Source: Mesodorylaimus sp. YZB2_4
Lineage: Eukaryota > Nematoda > Enoplea > Dorylaimida > Dorylaimidae
Length of the DNA stretch: 64,000 nucleotides
Assembly (NCBI GenBank): GCA_030248295.1
Contig: JASANH010001018.1
Span: 558,001 to 622,000, forward strand
Direction: 5' to 3'
Shown here: positions 1-11,709 of the stretch, one piece after another
Position numbering within the stretch: the first letter of the stretch is position 1
How the letters are laid out: each line of letters begins with the position of its first letter
Position numbers and translations under genes: made by a program
Notes under the pieces: model-generated
What the model was told of the DNA's origin: nothing
Database searches by the model: none
What the model saw: only the letters and a program-made list of their open reading frames with translations

Positions 1-703
1 CCAGCCACAGCGTCAAGGGCATGGTCATACCACCGTTTGGTCTACCCCCAGGCACATATGAGTTAGCAGCTAATGCGCTGAACGATGTCATAACTTCATA
101 AAACGTCGCATCATTGTTGAAAATTGCGGGTCTTCCGTAGGCCATTGGTGGCTGGAATAAACCATCTTTTTGCTTTGCACAAACGTCATACGCCTTTGAC
201 CAAGAGCCAGCCGACGCGGATGTCATGACGTAACATTTGTTACCGTATTTGTAGCTGGGAGATCCCAAAGCATCCGGAAATAGGAGGCTATTGACGGGAC
301 ATTGCAAGTCAATGTCACCTGATTAAATGAAATAAAGACATAAGCAATACAAATAAAATCTAGAAATCGATTTTACTGAAAATGTCTCTGTGGGTATCTT
401 AAAGCCTCTTCAAAAGAAGCCTAAATAAGGAGACCATTTGTGTTACTCGAATATTCCGAATTTAAATCTTGACGCAAGAGTGTAATGAGCAAAAAAATAG
501 AAACTGCCCTACGTTATGATCTGCCAATGCATTTATCCCCATTCCCCAAGGGGGGGGGGGCAAATTTTTCTGAATTTCAGTATGTTTTTTGGGGGAGGGG
601 TGAATGCTTGAAGAAAACGGGTGTTTTTCTTACATGCTTGTCCGTATGCCACAAGTTCACCAAAATACAACAACGCAAAAGCGAGACACAAAGAAATGAT
701 CAT
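1..703 (-). CDS. CTLD-mucin-7TM family member A, 5' end only
   Basis: Partial gene that runs off the left edge. Exon 1 (703-634) encodes a 23-residue signal peptide starting MIISLCLAFALLYFG and ends in phase 1 on T|GTAAGA; exon 2 starts at 318 after a ttaatcag acceptor, so the split codon becomes Cys, the same junction found in copies B, C and D. Exon 2 encodes the first ~106 residues of a C-type-lectin-like domain: CYVM..., a Trp seven residues on, MAYGRPAIFNN, then TLWL at the edge, matching the YGR.A.F and WLGA landmarks of the paralogues. The intron is 315 nt, longer than the ~55 nt usual here. The rest of the lectin, mucin, TSP1 and membrane domains would lie left of the window. It sits head-to-tail behind copy B. 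The signal exon is inferred from composition and phase. Confidence 0.7.
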
Positions 704-1203
704 CGTGAAATTTATTGGTTGCGTTCGAAGGACAGTTGTGGCGCTCCTCTATGAAGAGTACAGTAGATGCACCGCCTACGGCACGCACAAAAATAAGACA
801 AATTGGCACTCCTACGAGCTAGCTGTAGACAATGAAAACTGAACGTGGGCAGGTGCGGTGGTCTGAACCAGAGAGGAGACAAATGATCGTCGCCTAGATG
901 CCGTTCAAACCAATGGATACATTGTCTGCCTTTCTTTCTTTTAACTTTTTGTGATGCATGGCTAGAATCTTTAGATGGTAAGCCTACATATGGACGAGTC
1001 CCAAATTTATACTCTGCAAGCCTTGGGAAGACAAGCACAGAATAACCAACTGTAACGTTTTTCCTCGGCCACAGCATCTACTCTAATATTGGCGTTGATA
1101 GAACACCAAACGGGACTCGAAGCAAAGTCCAAGCTACAGTAGCTCCAATACTGTATACCTGTATGTAAACACTGCACAACAGAGTGGCAAGCATTGTGTC
1201 TCG
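704..1203. other. Intergenic spacer between copies A and B
   Basis: About 500 bases between the stop of copy B and the start of copy A. It should hold the 3' untranslated region of B and the promoter of A. I see no further gene or repeat in it. Confidence 0.5.
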
Positions 1204-4200
1204 TTAAAATATCATGCGCTTTACTCGGCGATACAAACTTCTTGCTAAAGATCGAGCCTAAAAGAGGACAAATAATGAACTGACTGCCAGCTCTTTTCCT
1301 GAAAGACACTTACCTTTTGGTTGGAGAAGGCGTGATATATCTGAATAAAAATACCAAGTAAAACATTTATGCCAAATACAACTGTAAATAAGGATATCTT
1401 CTGGTGATAGAGTGCCGTCCACGACATGAACCAGGAGGCGAATTGTGTGCCAAACACGAAAATCAATCCAGCGTGGGCGAGTCTACAACAAAAATTGGCA
1501 AGATGAACATAGTGTCTTTGGTCTTTGTTCTGTCTGACCTGCATGACGTGATAATAAAAGACCGCTGGCGCGTCAGACCGTATCCAGTAGCTTCGAGCAA
1601 GATAACTGTCGGCCAGGCGATGATCGCTATGGGAAGAAACGTTGCCAGCATGACAATGTCGCCCACATTGATCCAACATCTGTGACAAAGATAACTTTTG
1701 GCACTAGTAGACTAGTCGATGAAGCGTGTACGCACGAAAAGTCAGACATAAGCCTGTTGTATGACGTCGCTCCAGTAACGGTGACAATGATTGCAGGCAG
1801 GCCTAAAACTACAAATCATTTTCAGTATTTGCGTCATTCCAGAGTATGCTAGCCATGCTCACCCCAAGAGAGTCCTAACGCTGTTTTCAATTCAATCAGT
1901 GAATTTTGACCAACGACCACATCAGTCAGGACTGCGTAGGCGTGAAGCGCCTCCATGGCTTGCAGCATGAAATTCACACTAAAGAAATACTGAAGGCCCA
2001 GAGCTGCTAGTTTGCACACGTCCTGAAGGCAATGCAGCGATGTGGAATCAACCAGTGGGAAGAAAGGCGTGGCCTCACAAGGCTGATCCGAGAGTCGTCC
2101 CGACTTGCTAAAGTCAGTAGGATCAGATGCGATAAGAACAGGCTTATGTCTTGGTTTGCATGGATGACTTGAAGGTAATAGGTGTGCCTGGCGAAAAGAA
2201 TGTTGCATGTGTGCTTCTGGAAGACTCCTGCAGGCTGTACATCCCTACCTCAGACAAACAAAAATTGCAATCGATAATCCAGTTCCGATCAGGATCCATG
2301 TGCATCCAATATTCATCATTGCAGTGGCGATCGTTTGTTGCGTGTGGGGGCGTTCGGTCATCGGATTCTGGAATAGCAGAATTCTGCACAAATGATACAG
2401 CAGTGTAATTTCTGTAGGTATGATGTAAAGAGTTTGAGTTTAGCTGTGAGCAGTTCTCTGTCTATACCGCGTGCATGCAGTAAGGAAGAGGGACCTCCAC
2501 TATAAGGTCCTCTGCCCCCGCTAAAGTGCAGAAAAGTAGCCGAAGTGCAGAAAATCTCAACCCCTACTGTGCTCAAAAAAGGGACAATGGGTAGCATACA
2601 CATTCTGGTAATTCACAGTCGGCGGACTCGGTTTCAGTGACACAATTTTGCTCAGATATGTTGGCTGGTTGACGTCTCCGTTGTCGAATCACATCAGATC
2701 CGCACGTTGAAGCGCATGGAGTGTACGGCCCCCATTCATCGAATTGGCAGGACGCTAAAAGTTAGTGTTTGATGCGGGGGCAAATAAGGACACGGGTCTA
2801 CAAGCAGCCATGTACCTTGATCACCAAATGTATCACTTGTTGATTGCGTGCCATCAGAAGATAGTACTGGCCTTGACAGTGGCATTGAGTTGCCCCTGCT
2901 CGCAGTGTTGCTGAAAACCCCAATGGTACTACCTGTAGGGTTACTGGAGGATATTACATTGGAGATCGGTGCTTGAGTGGAAGCTGGTGCAGGTGGTTAG
3001 TGAGAATTTAGCTTAGATATCATGCCTAACGTTGTAGTGGCCGCGTAGAAACTATTTTGTTGCTTGCTGGCTGTGACGCTAGGGACTGACACGCTATTTC
3101 CTAAATCTGTGACTTGGGAACTAACTGCTGGGACAGGAGTGACTGACTGAGTTGTGTTGTAAGAGGCTGCACGGTTTTGATTTTCGCTGGGGGTGTTTGT
3201 AGAAATGGGAGCTTTTGATGGGCTAGTTTTTGCCTCCGGCGTACTGGACCTAGTATCTTGACCAGATAATGTGGGAATCCTGGAAGAAGACATCGCAGAG
3301 TCAGCCGGTGTCATAGCAGAAGCCTTCTTGTCATTGCTTTTGCGTGGTGTTGTCCTTGCCGGATCAGCAACTGCAAGAGTTGAGGGATCGGTTATTTCTG
3401 TTGACACCGTTGGGGCACTTGATGAGGACATAGGTGGGTCCTGTGCGCGCGTGACTGCTGTAGTTTTAGGCGTCAGTATCGGATACAGGGTCGTTTTTGA
3501 AGCTGTCACTGGGACAGGAAGATCTGTGGCGGAAGGTGAATTACGCGGTTTTGATGATGGAGATTCTGAAACCCTTTTTATGGCCCCTGTGACTGCAACT
3601 GTGCTCTGTGTTTGAGGAGTGTGGATACTAGATTGATTGATGGACGCGGAAAATGTGACAGCAAGCGTCTCGTTAGCTGGTGACAACTGCGCTTCAATTG
3701 TAGGCCCAGGACGTGGCTGACTGTCTGACAAAGGTGATGCTAATTCAAGAGTACGCTTGCTGGAATTCGTTGAATTCGAAAATAACTTTTTCTGTTCATA
3801 ATTCTGTGAAGTAGTGAGTGCGAGGACGGCGTTTGAGCTAATTGCTTCGACACCCGTCGATGTCGAAATTTCCTGCTTTCCAGCTCTTTCAGTTGTGACT
3901 CTGCTCAAATCTGAAAATGTTGAAGGGACACGCACAGTAGTTCGTGAAGAACCTATTAAGGGGCCAGCTAGCGTGCCTGCCAGTTTGGTGCTGATGGATG
4001 ACTGAAACTGTTGTGGTGAAGGTTTTGTTTGTCCTGAAACGTTACTGCTTGGTGGTAATTCTTGAACTGGAGCAGTTTTCTCGGCAGTTTTCCTTGGCGC
4101 AGTCCAGCCGGGAACGTCCATGGAAGGAGTGTTAATATGAATTGCGGTTCTTCCAGTATTTTCGTCAATCATTGTGCCGACACCAGTTGAGACAGTGAGG

Positions 4201-7200
4201 TTTGGTGGACCCGAGATAGGTTCTAAGCCGTCTTTGATGCTGCTGGTCACTTGAACGGGACTAATTCCGTATGTAGTATTGCTTAAGGCATTCTTTTCTG
4301 GTGCCTTGTCCTTGGGTGTAGTGGGCATTCCATGTCCCACAGTCTGCGAATGAGTAGAAATGTCCAGTAGCTCATGTGTTGCCGCAGTTATGGAATCGGT
4401 GATCTCAAATGGCAGAAAGATGGGATCTTGAGGCGATAGTGATCGTTTAACGTCTACTGGACTACTTGTTGGCCAGTCTTCAAAAACGGGCACGCTTGGT
4501 CGAGTTGTCTGACCGTTTACAGGTGGCGAGTCAGCGGTGACAGTTGCCTGCTGTTTCACCATATTAAATGAGATCGCGCTGCTCGTCCAAAACTGCTCGT
4601 GGGTTGAATGGACGGTTGCATAGGACTGAGCACGGGTTTGCATCTTTTCTAAATCGGAAAGGTGAGGCAAAGTTGTAAAAACAGGTTCATTTGCTGTGCT
4701 TGAACTTCCACCAAGAGAGCTGATGATATCGGCTTCTGTTGTCATCCTCTGTTCTGTTGCCACCGCAGATAAAACTGAGGCAGGCAGAAGACCTTGGCCG
4801 GGAGTCGTCGATGACGCGTCCAGTGCTTCTGATATTGAATGTGGCGGGGTGATAGATGGCGTGTGAAATAAGTCAACACTGGCACGGACACTGGCACTTT
4901 CTTGCATAGGGTAGATGGCTTTGGATGCTAGCGATGATGGCTCTGTGCTTGTTGCAGCTGTGGTCAGGGATAAATCGAAAGTTTGATGTCTTGCTGCAGG
5001 CAGGGGGGTTGGTGAAGGTGTCATCAAAATAGTGACACCACTCCGCTCGTCGTTTGCTGTGGGGCTATGGTTAGAAACTAGCTCTGTGGTTGCCTCATGT
5101 ACGACACCCGCTGTGGTCATTATCTCAGTGCTATGTTGAGAAGTGGCATCGAGTCCAGAAAAAGCAACTTCTGTTGAGGAATAGATTCCTGACAAAGTGG
5201 TTTGCGAGGGGCCTCTGCCATCTGACATTTCATGATTCTGTGGCGTCATGTGGTCAGTACGAGTACCTTTAGTACTACTTCGTGTGCCTGGCGTAGCCAA
5301 ACGTTGTGAACTGTTGATGTGGCCAGAAGTCAGAAGAGTGCTGCTGTAAAGTAACACTGCGCTGGACGATGTCTCCAGTTCTGTATTCTGAATGCTTGAT
5401 ATTAGAGTATCTATGGTTGCAGAGTCCGTGCTTGCAGCGAGCGACCTTGGATCAATGGATGCAAAGACAACCACAGAACTGGTCCGAGCATCAATTGTTT
5501 CAGTCGTATGATAGTGAGGATCTGAAGACGTTTGCACAGTGACATACGCTTCGAAAGATGCGTCGGGTGGCCTTGAGCTTTCCAGCACTGTTTCCGTTGT
5601 GGTGAGGTGCTTCAACGCGGTTTCTTCTGTTGAGCTGTAGCTTGCTGTTATCGAGATGGATAGGGGTGAAGTAACATATACCGCTAGCGCTGGCATAATT
5701 TTCGCAGTATTCCTTACATCCGCACTGAAGTCCTGTGCTGATATTGTAGTTTGTGCTTCACCGAGTATAACTAACTCGTCCGACGAAGATGACACCGCAG
5801 TGGCACTGCCGGAGAATGTGGCAGTGGTGTACTGGGTGCTGGTGGTGAGTGTAGTCTCTATCAAACTGTGTGGACTGATCTTTGAGTGGCTCTCTATCTT
5901 GCTGTGTAGACTTGTGGAATCCATTTTGTCACTATGTGCAGTATAGGTTCTGCTGGTTCCTGCTTTTTTGTCTGGAGTAGTCGGCACATTTGTTGTGCTA
6001 TTAGGCGAAGTCGCTGCACTGTTCGTTGTGCCTGTGCCGCCCGTTGAGGTGCCTTCTGCTGCGGCATGAGATAAAGTTGGCACGCGTGTTGAGTCTGTGG
6101 TGACTGCTTGAATGTTGTGTACTGTAGTCTGTAGCGTGGGCGGTGCTTCTGTGAGGCTTGATGTGGATGTGAATGTGGATGTGGATGCGAAAGCGGATTG
6201 AGATGAGGTCAAACTTGAGCTAATACTTCCAAATGTGTCAAGCTGACTGGTCTTTGACGAACTTCTTGCGGGGAACAGCGTTGTATCTGACAGCGCAGAT
6301 GGGCTGGATGCTGGGATTGAGGCAAAAGTTGGCGATGGGAAAAGCGATGTCTGACCGAGTGTCTTTACAGTACTTAACGATGAGGTTGATTGCTTTTGCG
6401 CTTCGATGCTGGACGATGACAAAGCTATGTCAGTTGAGACAGGAGCGAGTGTTGTGCCTGCAGATAACATGTTATGCGTGAAAGCAGATGTCGCATGCGA
6501 AGAACTGCTACCTGCAGTGCTATAGCTGACATGGGATGTACTGCCAGAGACGGAAAGGGTGGTATCTAAGGTCAGGCTACTACCAGGAGTTTCACTGGAC
6601 AAAGCCGCATGTGTTGAATTCAAGATGTGACCAGGTGTAGTAAATGCCACGTTTTCTGAATTAATGCTAGGTGAAATTGTCAAAGCTGTTGAGCCAGTGG
6701 AGGCTGCTGGAATGCTGACTAAGGGAGTACTTGAGCTAGCATCAGCAGCGGAGACTGATGACGTACAGATGGCCGAAGTAGGCTCAAAATCGGGATCTGC
6801 CACGGATCGATCATTTGATTCTGATCCTGGCAACGATGTCAAAAAGCTGGTCGCTGTGGGTGTGAAATGGTTGCTTGAAAGCGGCACTGTCGACATGGCT
6901 ATTTGATTCGATTGACTTGTCATTCCATCACCAGTAGATGAAAGCTGTGCGGTAGTTGAGGCGAAGAACAGGGACGAGGGCTGCGATAATAAGGCTGAGC
7001 TAGCTTGTGTGAGGATCGGAGTGACGACTGGAGTAGGCACAATGGTCGAAGGAGCATGCGATAGGGTATCAGCTGAATATGGGCTCTCAGCAGTTAAAGT
7101 ACTAACGGTTAAGCCGGAGGACGGCATTGAAGTGGAAAATGACATTGGTGATGCAAGATGTTGGTCTGAGGAGCTCATCGCTGTGCAGTCTGGTAAGGGC

Positions 7201-8822
7201 GCAGTACTCTGCATTGCTTCCTTGATTTGGTTGGCCGCTGTTTCCGTCGCCGTATCCTCTGACGGTATCCCCCAAGACAGTGTAGTAGTAGGTAGCAACG
7301 CTGACACTTCTGAGCTAGCAAATACCGATAACGAACTTGCGGAAATAGTGGTTGTAAAAGTGGGGCTCATGGGAGGAGTTTGTGCTGGAGTGTTTGTAGC
7401 GGAAGGAGTGAGAACAGAGGTTGGAGCTGTATTGGGTGATACCAATGTCGCCGCGGCAGTGCTTGCGGCGATCAGTGGCGAGGTTGGGATGGTGGTGGAA
7501 GCAGGGCTTGTAGAATCTGTTGTGGTACCAGGCAATAGCTGCGTTAAAGCGATCGAAATCGTAGATGTAGCAGCTGCTGCTGCAGTTTCGCCTGATGATA
7601 TCTGAGGTGAGAAGAACGTCGTGTCTGAGACAGGGATAGAGGTGATTGGACTTGTTGCTGTACCAGATGAGGCATCCGTTGAGGCAACTGTATTCCAGAT
7701 ATTGGCTGCGATTGTGGTGGCGTTGGTCGATGAGGATTCTGTGGTACTAGAAGGCAGCTGTGTCGAGTCGGGTGTAGTAGAGGATGTAGTTGCGCCTTCT
7801 ATGTAAGAACTGGAGCTGCTGAAAATTGTTATTGAGCTAGATTGCGCTTGGGGTGTGACCATTGTAGTGGCGGGTGTAGTCGAAGTTGCGGTCGGTGGAA
7901 CCATGCTGGAACTAGTTCTGGTTGACCTGCTCGTGGTTGTAGTTGCGGATGTGGTAGTGTACTCAGCCCCCAATGTGATGTTGCACGAACCATCAGATGT
8001 CGAGCATGTGGTGCCTGCTGGAGATGGACCTGGACACGTGGCTGCTTCGTCAGTACAGCCTAAAGCATGGGCAGAGATTGTGCATATGTAAATTGAGGGC
8101 GTAAAGTTTACGTTCTGGCTTTGCATAAATTATGACTTGGCCCCTAAGACTACTAGATACTTACCAAATTCACAGATGACACCACGCTGCACTGAACACC
8201 GTTGAATGTAAAGCTTTATGGTGATTGTTTTGCCTTTGATCTCGAAATACGCAGATAAACAATATGGCGCGAGCGTACAGTTGGCAAGCAATTCGACTGG
8301 GTTTCTGGAAATTTGCGATCCCACAGTGCTTGCATCATTCATCCAGCAGTAGTCGGTTAGAAGGCAGCCTTTCGTAGAAGCTTTGGCTCCCAACCACACG
8401 AATTCTGGTACTTTCAGTAAACCACCATTAATGTTGCCATTAGGCACTGATTTCTTATATGCCAAATTCGCCAAATTGACCATAACTTCCTTCCACATGT
8501 CATCATTCTGAAACGTGGCAGTCCTGCCATACGCCACGGTAGAATTGAACCAGTCAGCCGCCAGTTTTGTGCACAAGTTGGCCTTGGCTGTCCAACTTTC
8601 GTATACGTCCGCGATGAGTATGTAGCATTTGTTGTTGTGATGGAAGGAAGGCATGTTCGGCCTTCTAAAATCGGAGCAAATCCGGGATATATTACCTGGA
8701 ATGCAATCCGATTTTATCGAGGAATGCAAGGGATAGGCAGCGAACTTACACGATTCTGATACCATTATCACTGCGCCCAGTGCTACCAAACTGAGGAGAT
8801 GCCTTGGTCCAGTAAGAAACAT
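1204..8822 (-). CDS. CTLD-mucin-TSP1-7TM adhesion-receptor-like protein B
   Basis: Eleven exons: 8822-8750 (signal peptide MFLTGPRHLLSLVALGAV), 8695-8165 (one CTLD with CYIL, YGRTATF, VWLGA, DYCWM, PYCLS and terminal CEFG), 8059-2816 (Ser/Thr-rich mucin, ~1,740 residues), 2754-2600 (TSP1: CQFDEWGPYTPCASTCG then spaced Cys), 2367-2249 (TM1), 2187-2079 (TM2), 2022-1863 (TM3), 1802-1736 (TM4), 1679-1539 (TM5), 1482-1314 (TM6-7), 1257-1204 (basic tail). The coding sum is 6,822 nt. TM3 (VCKLAALGLQYFF...), WINVGD before TM5 and FGINVLLGIFIQIYHAF in TM7 fit class B2 receptors. No GPS cleavage motif precedes TM1. An in-frame TAA at 2997-2999 interrupts the mucin; it is either a nonsense change or lies in a 69-nt intron (3052-2984). 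Probably a cell-surface receptor; ligand unknown. Confidence 0.82.
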
Positions 8823-10060
8823 ATTTGGATCACTGGCACTGACGTTCAAATATTTTTCTCTTTTTGCTATTCCGTATCGGATACTAACTTTGCATCTTAT
8901 CGCGCCTATGATACGAGGCTGCTAGGGTGACTCTGACTGCAGTATGTGATCAACTAATTTAATATTCCGAGGGCTCCGAGCAGCCGCTAGCGACAGATAA
9001 AAGGGCACCAGACTACAGTATCACGTTAGCTGGTCCTTTCGAAGGTAGCCTTCTTTATTTGATATTTGGCATCAGGTCGCTGGGCCGGGTAATTAGGCAA
9101 TTTCAATGAGACTAGCAAGATAGAGTATATCGGCTCACTCGCACAGTTGTCACGGTAATTCGTCGCAGATTATTTCGACATTTGGCATCTCGAAACTATT
9201 ATTTATGCGCACTCGTGTGACGCAAGGGCATGCCCATCATGATAGGTAATGATCATTGCCATTGTGAAAACACCTCGAAACGTACACCTACGACAGTCTG
9301 AGGGGTTGGTGTCTAATTGCCAGCGGACTTGGTGCTGTGGGATAAAGGGTTCGAATTACCGCCCATCTGTTATGTGCAGTGGCATGTTTGAATATAAGTG
9401 TAACCCTCGTGCCTGGTAGGCCGTGGAGGGGGGGGAGAGGGTAATCGATCTCCCCTGGTTTGGAAACATCAACCTCTCATGTTTCAGCTGCAGGTATAGT
9501 CGCAAGACCCTCGGACAGTTTAGTAGGCGCAGTTTAGGGGTACGTAGTTTTGGTTTGGAGTATGTACAGTCCTCTGATAACTGCGCACATGGTTATGATA
9601 CACTGACAAGAGTTCTTTCAAGGAAAGCGCAAAGCAAAGCCACAAAGAAAAGAGATAATACATTTCGAAATTAAGTAGAACGAAGCTTATCGCCTTGTCA
9701 GTGAAATCACACTACCGCTATCTCTGAATGTAGAATCAGCCGCATATAAGACCGCCTCATATGAGATACTTACAGCATCTACAGTACTGTAAAACTGAGA
9801 AAGCTTTACTAAACACACTGTAGATGTACAAAGGGTCGTTTCGACCACACTGCGTGCGTGCTCATAGCCAGCACACAATCGCGGAGATCAGAGCGTGTTT
9901 TCAAAATGGCAGTCACCATTATGATGATGTGAACATCCCTCACACGGGCTCTGATTGTGAGAGGGGCTTGACTGGCTGTTTTTGTATCATACATACTGCC
10001 TGCATGGCGTGGATGACTCCCCCCCCCCCCCAGCTGTATGCTCCTGCTTTAGTTACACAC
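8823..10060. other. Intergenic region 5' of copy B
   Basis: No gene recognised. Around 9303-9375 a stretch ends in a tRNA B-box-like GGGTTCGAATTACC and may be a decayed SINE. Short G and C runs occur at 9427 and 10020. The sequence should include the promoter of copy B. Confidence 0.4.
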
Positions 10061-10077
10061 ATCAGCAAACATTTTTG

Positions 10078-10198
10078 CGCCTCGAGGGTGAAAAGACACA
10101 TTGCACAAGAAATGACTTACTTGACCGAGAGTCGAACGCTCGCTGATAAGGGCGCATCGGGAGTGTAAGGCAAAAGCCTAACCCACTGCCCGGCTGGT
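10078..10198 (-). repeat. tRNA-Glu-like SINE, copy 3
   Basis: On the minus strand this reads as the SINE family seen at 26787: an A-box-like region followed by GTGGGTTAGGC, a B-box GTTCGACTC, and the diagnostic 3' part TGTGTC.TTTCACCCTCGAG. Divergent from copy 1, so an old insertion. Confidence 0.7.
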
Positions 10199-10211
10199 CA
10201 CCAGTCAAACC

Positions 10212-10335
10212 CTGCAAGCGGCCGCTGTGGAGCAGCGGTTCGGCATTCGTCTCTCTGTATTGCTCGGGAGCGAGTGGCTGCACTTGTCCCGAGTTCGATC
10301 CTCGGTGATGGAGGACGGTTTGCGAACCACAAACC
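10212..10335 (+). repeat. tRNA-derived SINE, second family
   Basis: A stretch with an A-box-like TGTGGAGCAGCGG and, about 60 nt later, a B-box GAGTTCGATCCTC. It is not a foldable tRNA and its tail differs from the family at 26787, so I read it as a separate tRNA-derived repeat. Confidence 0.45.
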
Positions 10336-10752
10336 CTCATTGACCTTGCACGCCAGGCCGTGGGTGACTCACCCGGTACCCTAGAGGTGCTCCTAGTGGA
10401 GAGACGGACGCTTAACGAGTAGACAGTCTCGGCTGTCCAACACTGACGAGGTTCAAAGCCCACCCGCCATCATCCGAGGAAGTCGGTGTCCTGTCCAGGA
10501 TGCCCCCGCGTGGAGGTGCTCTAAGTGGAGACAAGCAGAGGGAAGCTGCTGTGTGTGCTGGTCCCCGCATAGCCTTGCTTATAAGGTTTTACTGCTGGCC
10601 GGCTAGTGGCAAAAACGGGGTTCGGCCCACAAAAATTTTAAAAAAATTGCAGCATGCCTCGCTGAGTGATATCAGCCGAAGTCCATTCATTCATTCTATG
10701 GCGACCGCGACTCCTAAAAAATTCAGACAAGCCACGCAGCATCATTCAGGTT

Positions 10753-11300
10753 TCAGGGCCATGACCCCATCATCCAATTTATGATTCGTTGCCGGGAACT
10801 ATCATTATTCCAATCAGAAAATTCAGATTTCAGTCGCTCATGCCTATCGTAAATTTCCAAATACTGCTCTGTCAAAAATTTCATGGCCTGCCTCCATCTA
10901 GAGATGCCATTTCGTAATACGACATCGCACGCGGAAGCCATCGGCGCCTTGACCAGGAACCCTCCATCGAATTTACGCAAAACCAGGAAATATTCAACCA
11001 CGTATCCCAAGGAAGACATCGCGGGTCACAGCCGGTGCCATTCCGCGACGATCTCGCAAACTTTGAACATCGATGGCTACGTCGACCACTTTTCCTTCGA
11101 AACGACTCCATTTTATCCCAAAACGATCGCCCGCCAAAAAATAATCGATTAAATCATGATTTGCTGGACAGCAGTCTTAAGATTTTTCGCGTACAGTATG
11201 TGTTCAAGATGTATCCTGTGGTTTTGAAAAAAATTGCCCGTCATTGCCTCGTAGTTCTCCAATCAATACTGCGCCAAATACTTCACGAACGACAAACATA
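10753..11300 (-). pseudogene. Unrecognised protein-coding relic
   Basis: Three protein-like stretches follow one another on the minus strand in different frames. 11290-11158 reads as helical sequence broken by one stop; 11150-10990 contains DYFLAGDRFGIKWSRFEGK and VVDVAIDVQSLRDRRG; 11019-10753 contains YVVEYFLVLRKFDGG and WRQAMKFLTEQYLEIYDRHE. Composition and lack of low complexity suggest former coding sequence, but frame changes and stops separate the parts and I do not recognise the family. It lies head-to-head with the topoisomerase gene. An expressed gene with unseen introns is possible. Confidence 0.3.
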
Positions 11301-11709
11301 GTCAGAATAGCGAAATTGAGGACATTTATCGGAAACAAGTGCAAATTTTGCTGAACTTTTTTAAAATTCTATTACCTGTTAAAAAATGACCCAATTTATC
11401 GTTAAAAATCTACGATTTTCCTGTATCAACGCGGGAAACTTTTGATGCTCAGGTATACTAACGATAGACGTGTAAGGACATTTTTTCGGTCGGCTTGTAA
11501 CTCATTAGAATGGTCCAAAAACAGTTCGGCCTGTGCGTTTCGTGTTAATTTCACGTCGCGGGTTTCTGCAAAAAGGTTTCAGCAATTTGGGATTCAATCG
11601 TAAAGTTTTGTTTTTGATCACCTTCGTCAATTTTTGTGAGCTATTTTTCACTCGTAATTGATTTGATTTGGTTTCGCAATTATTTCCAGGACTCCGGAGA
11701 CTTGATACC

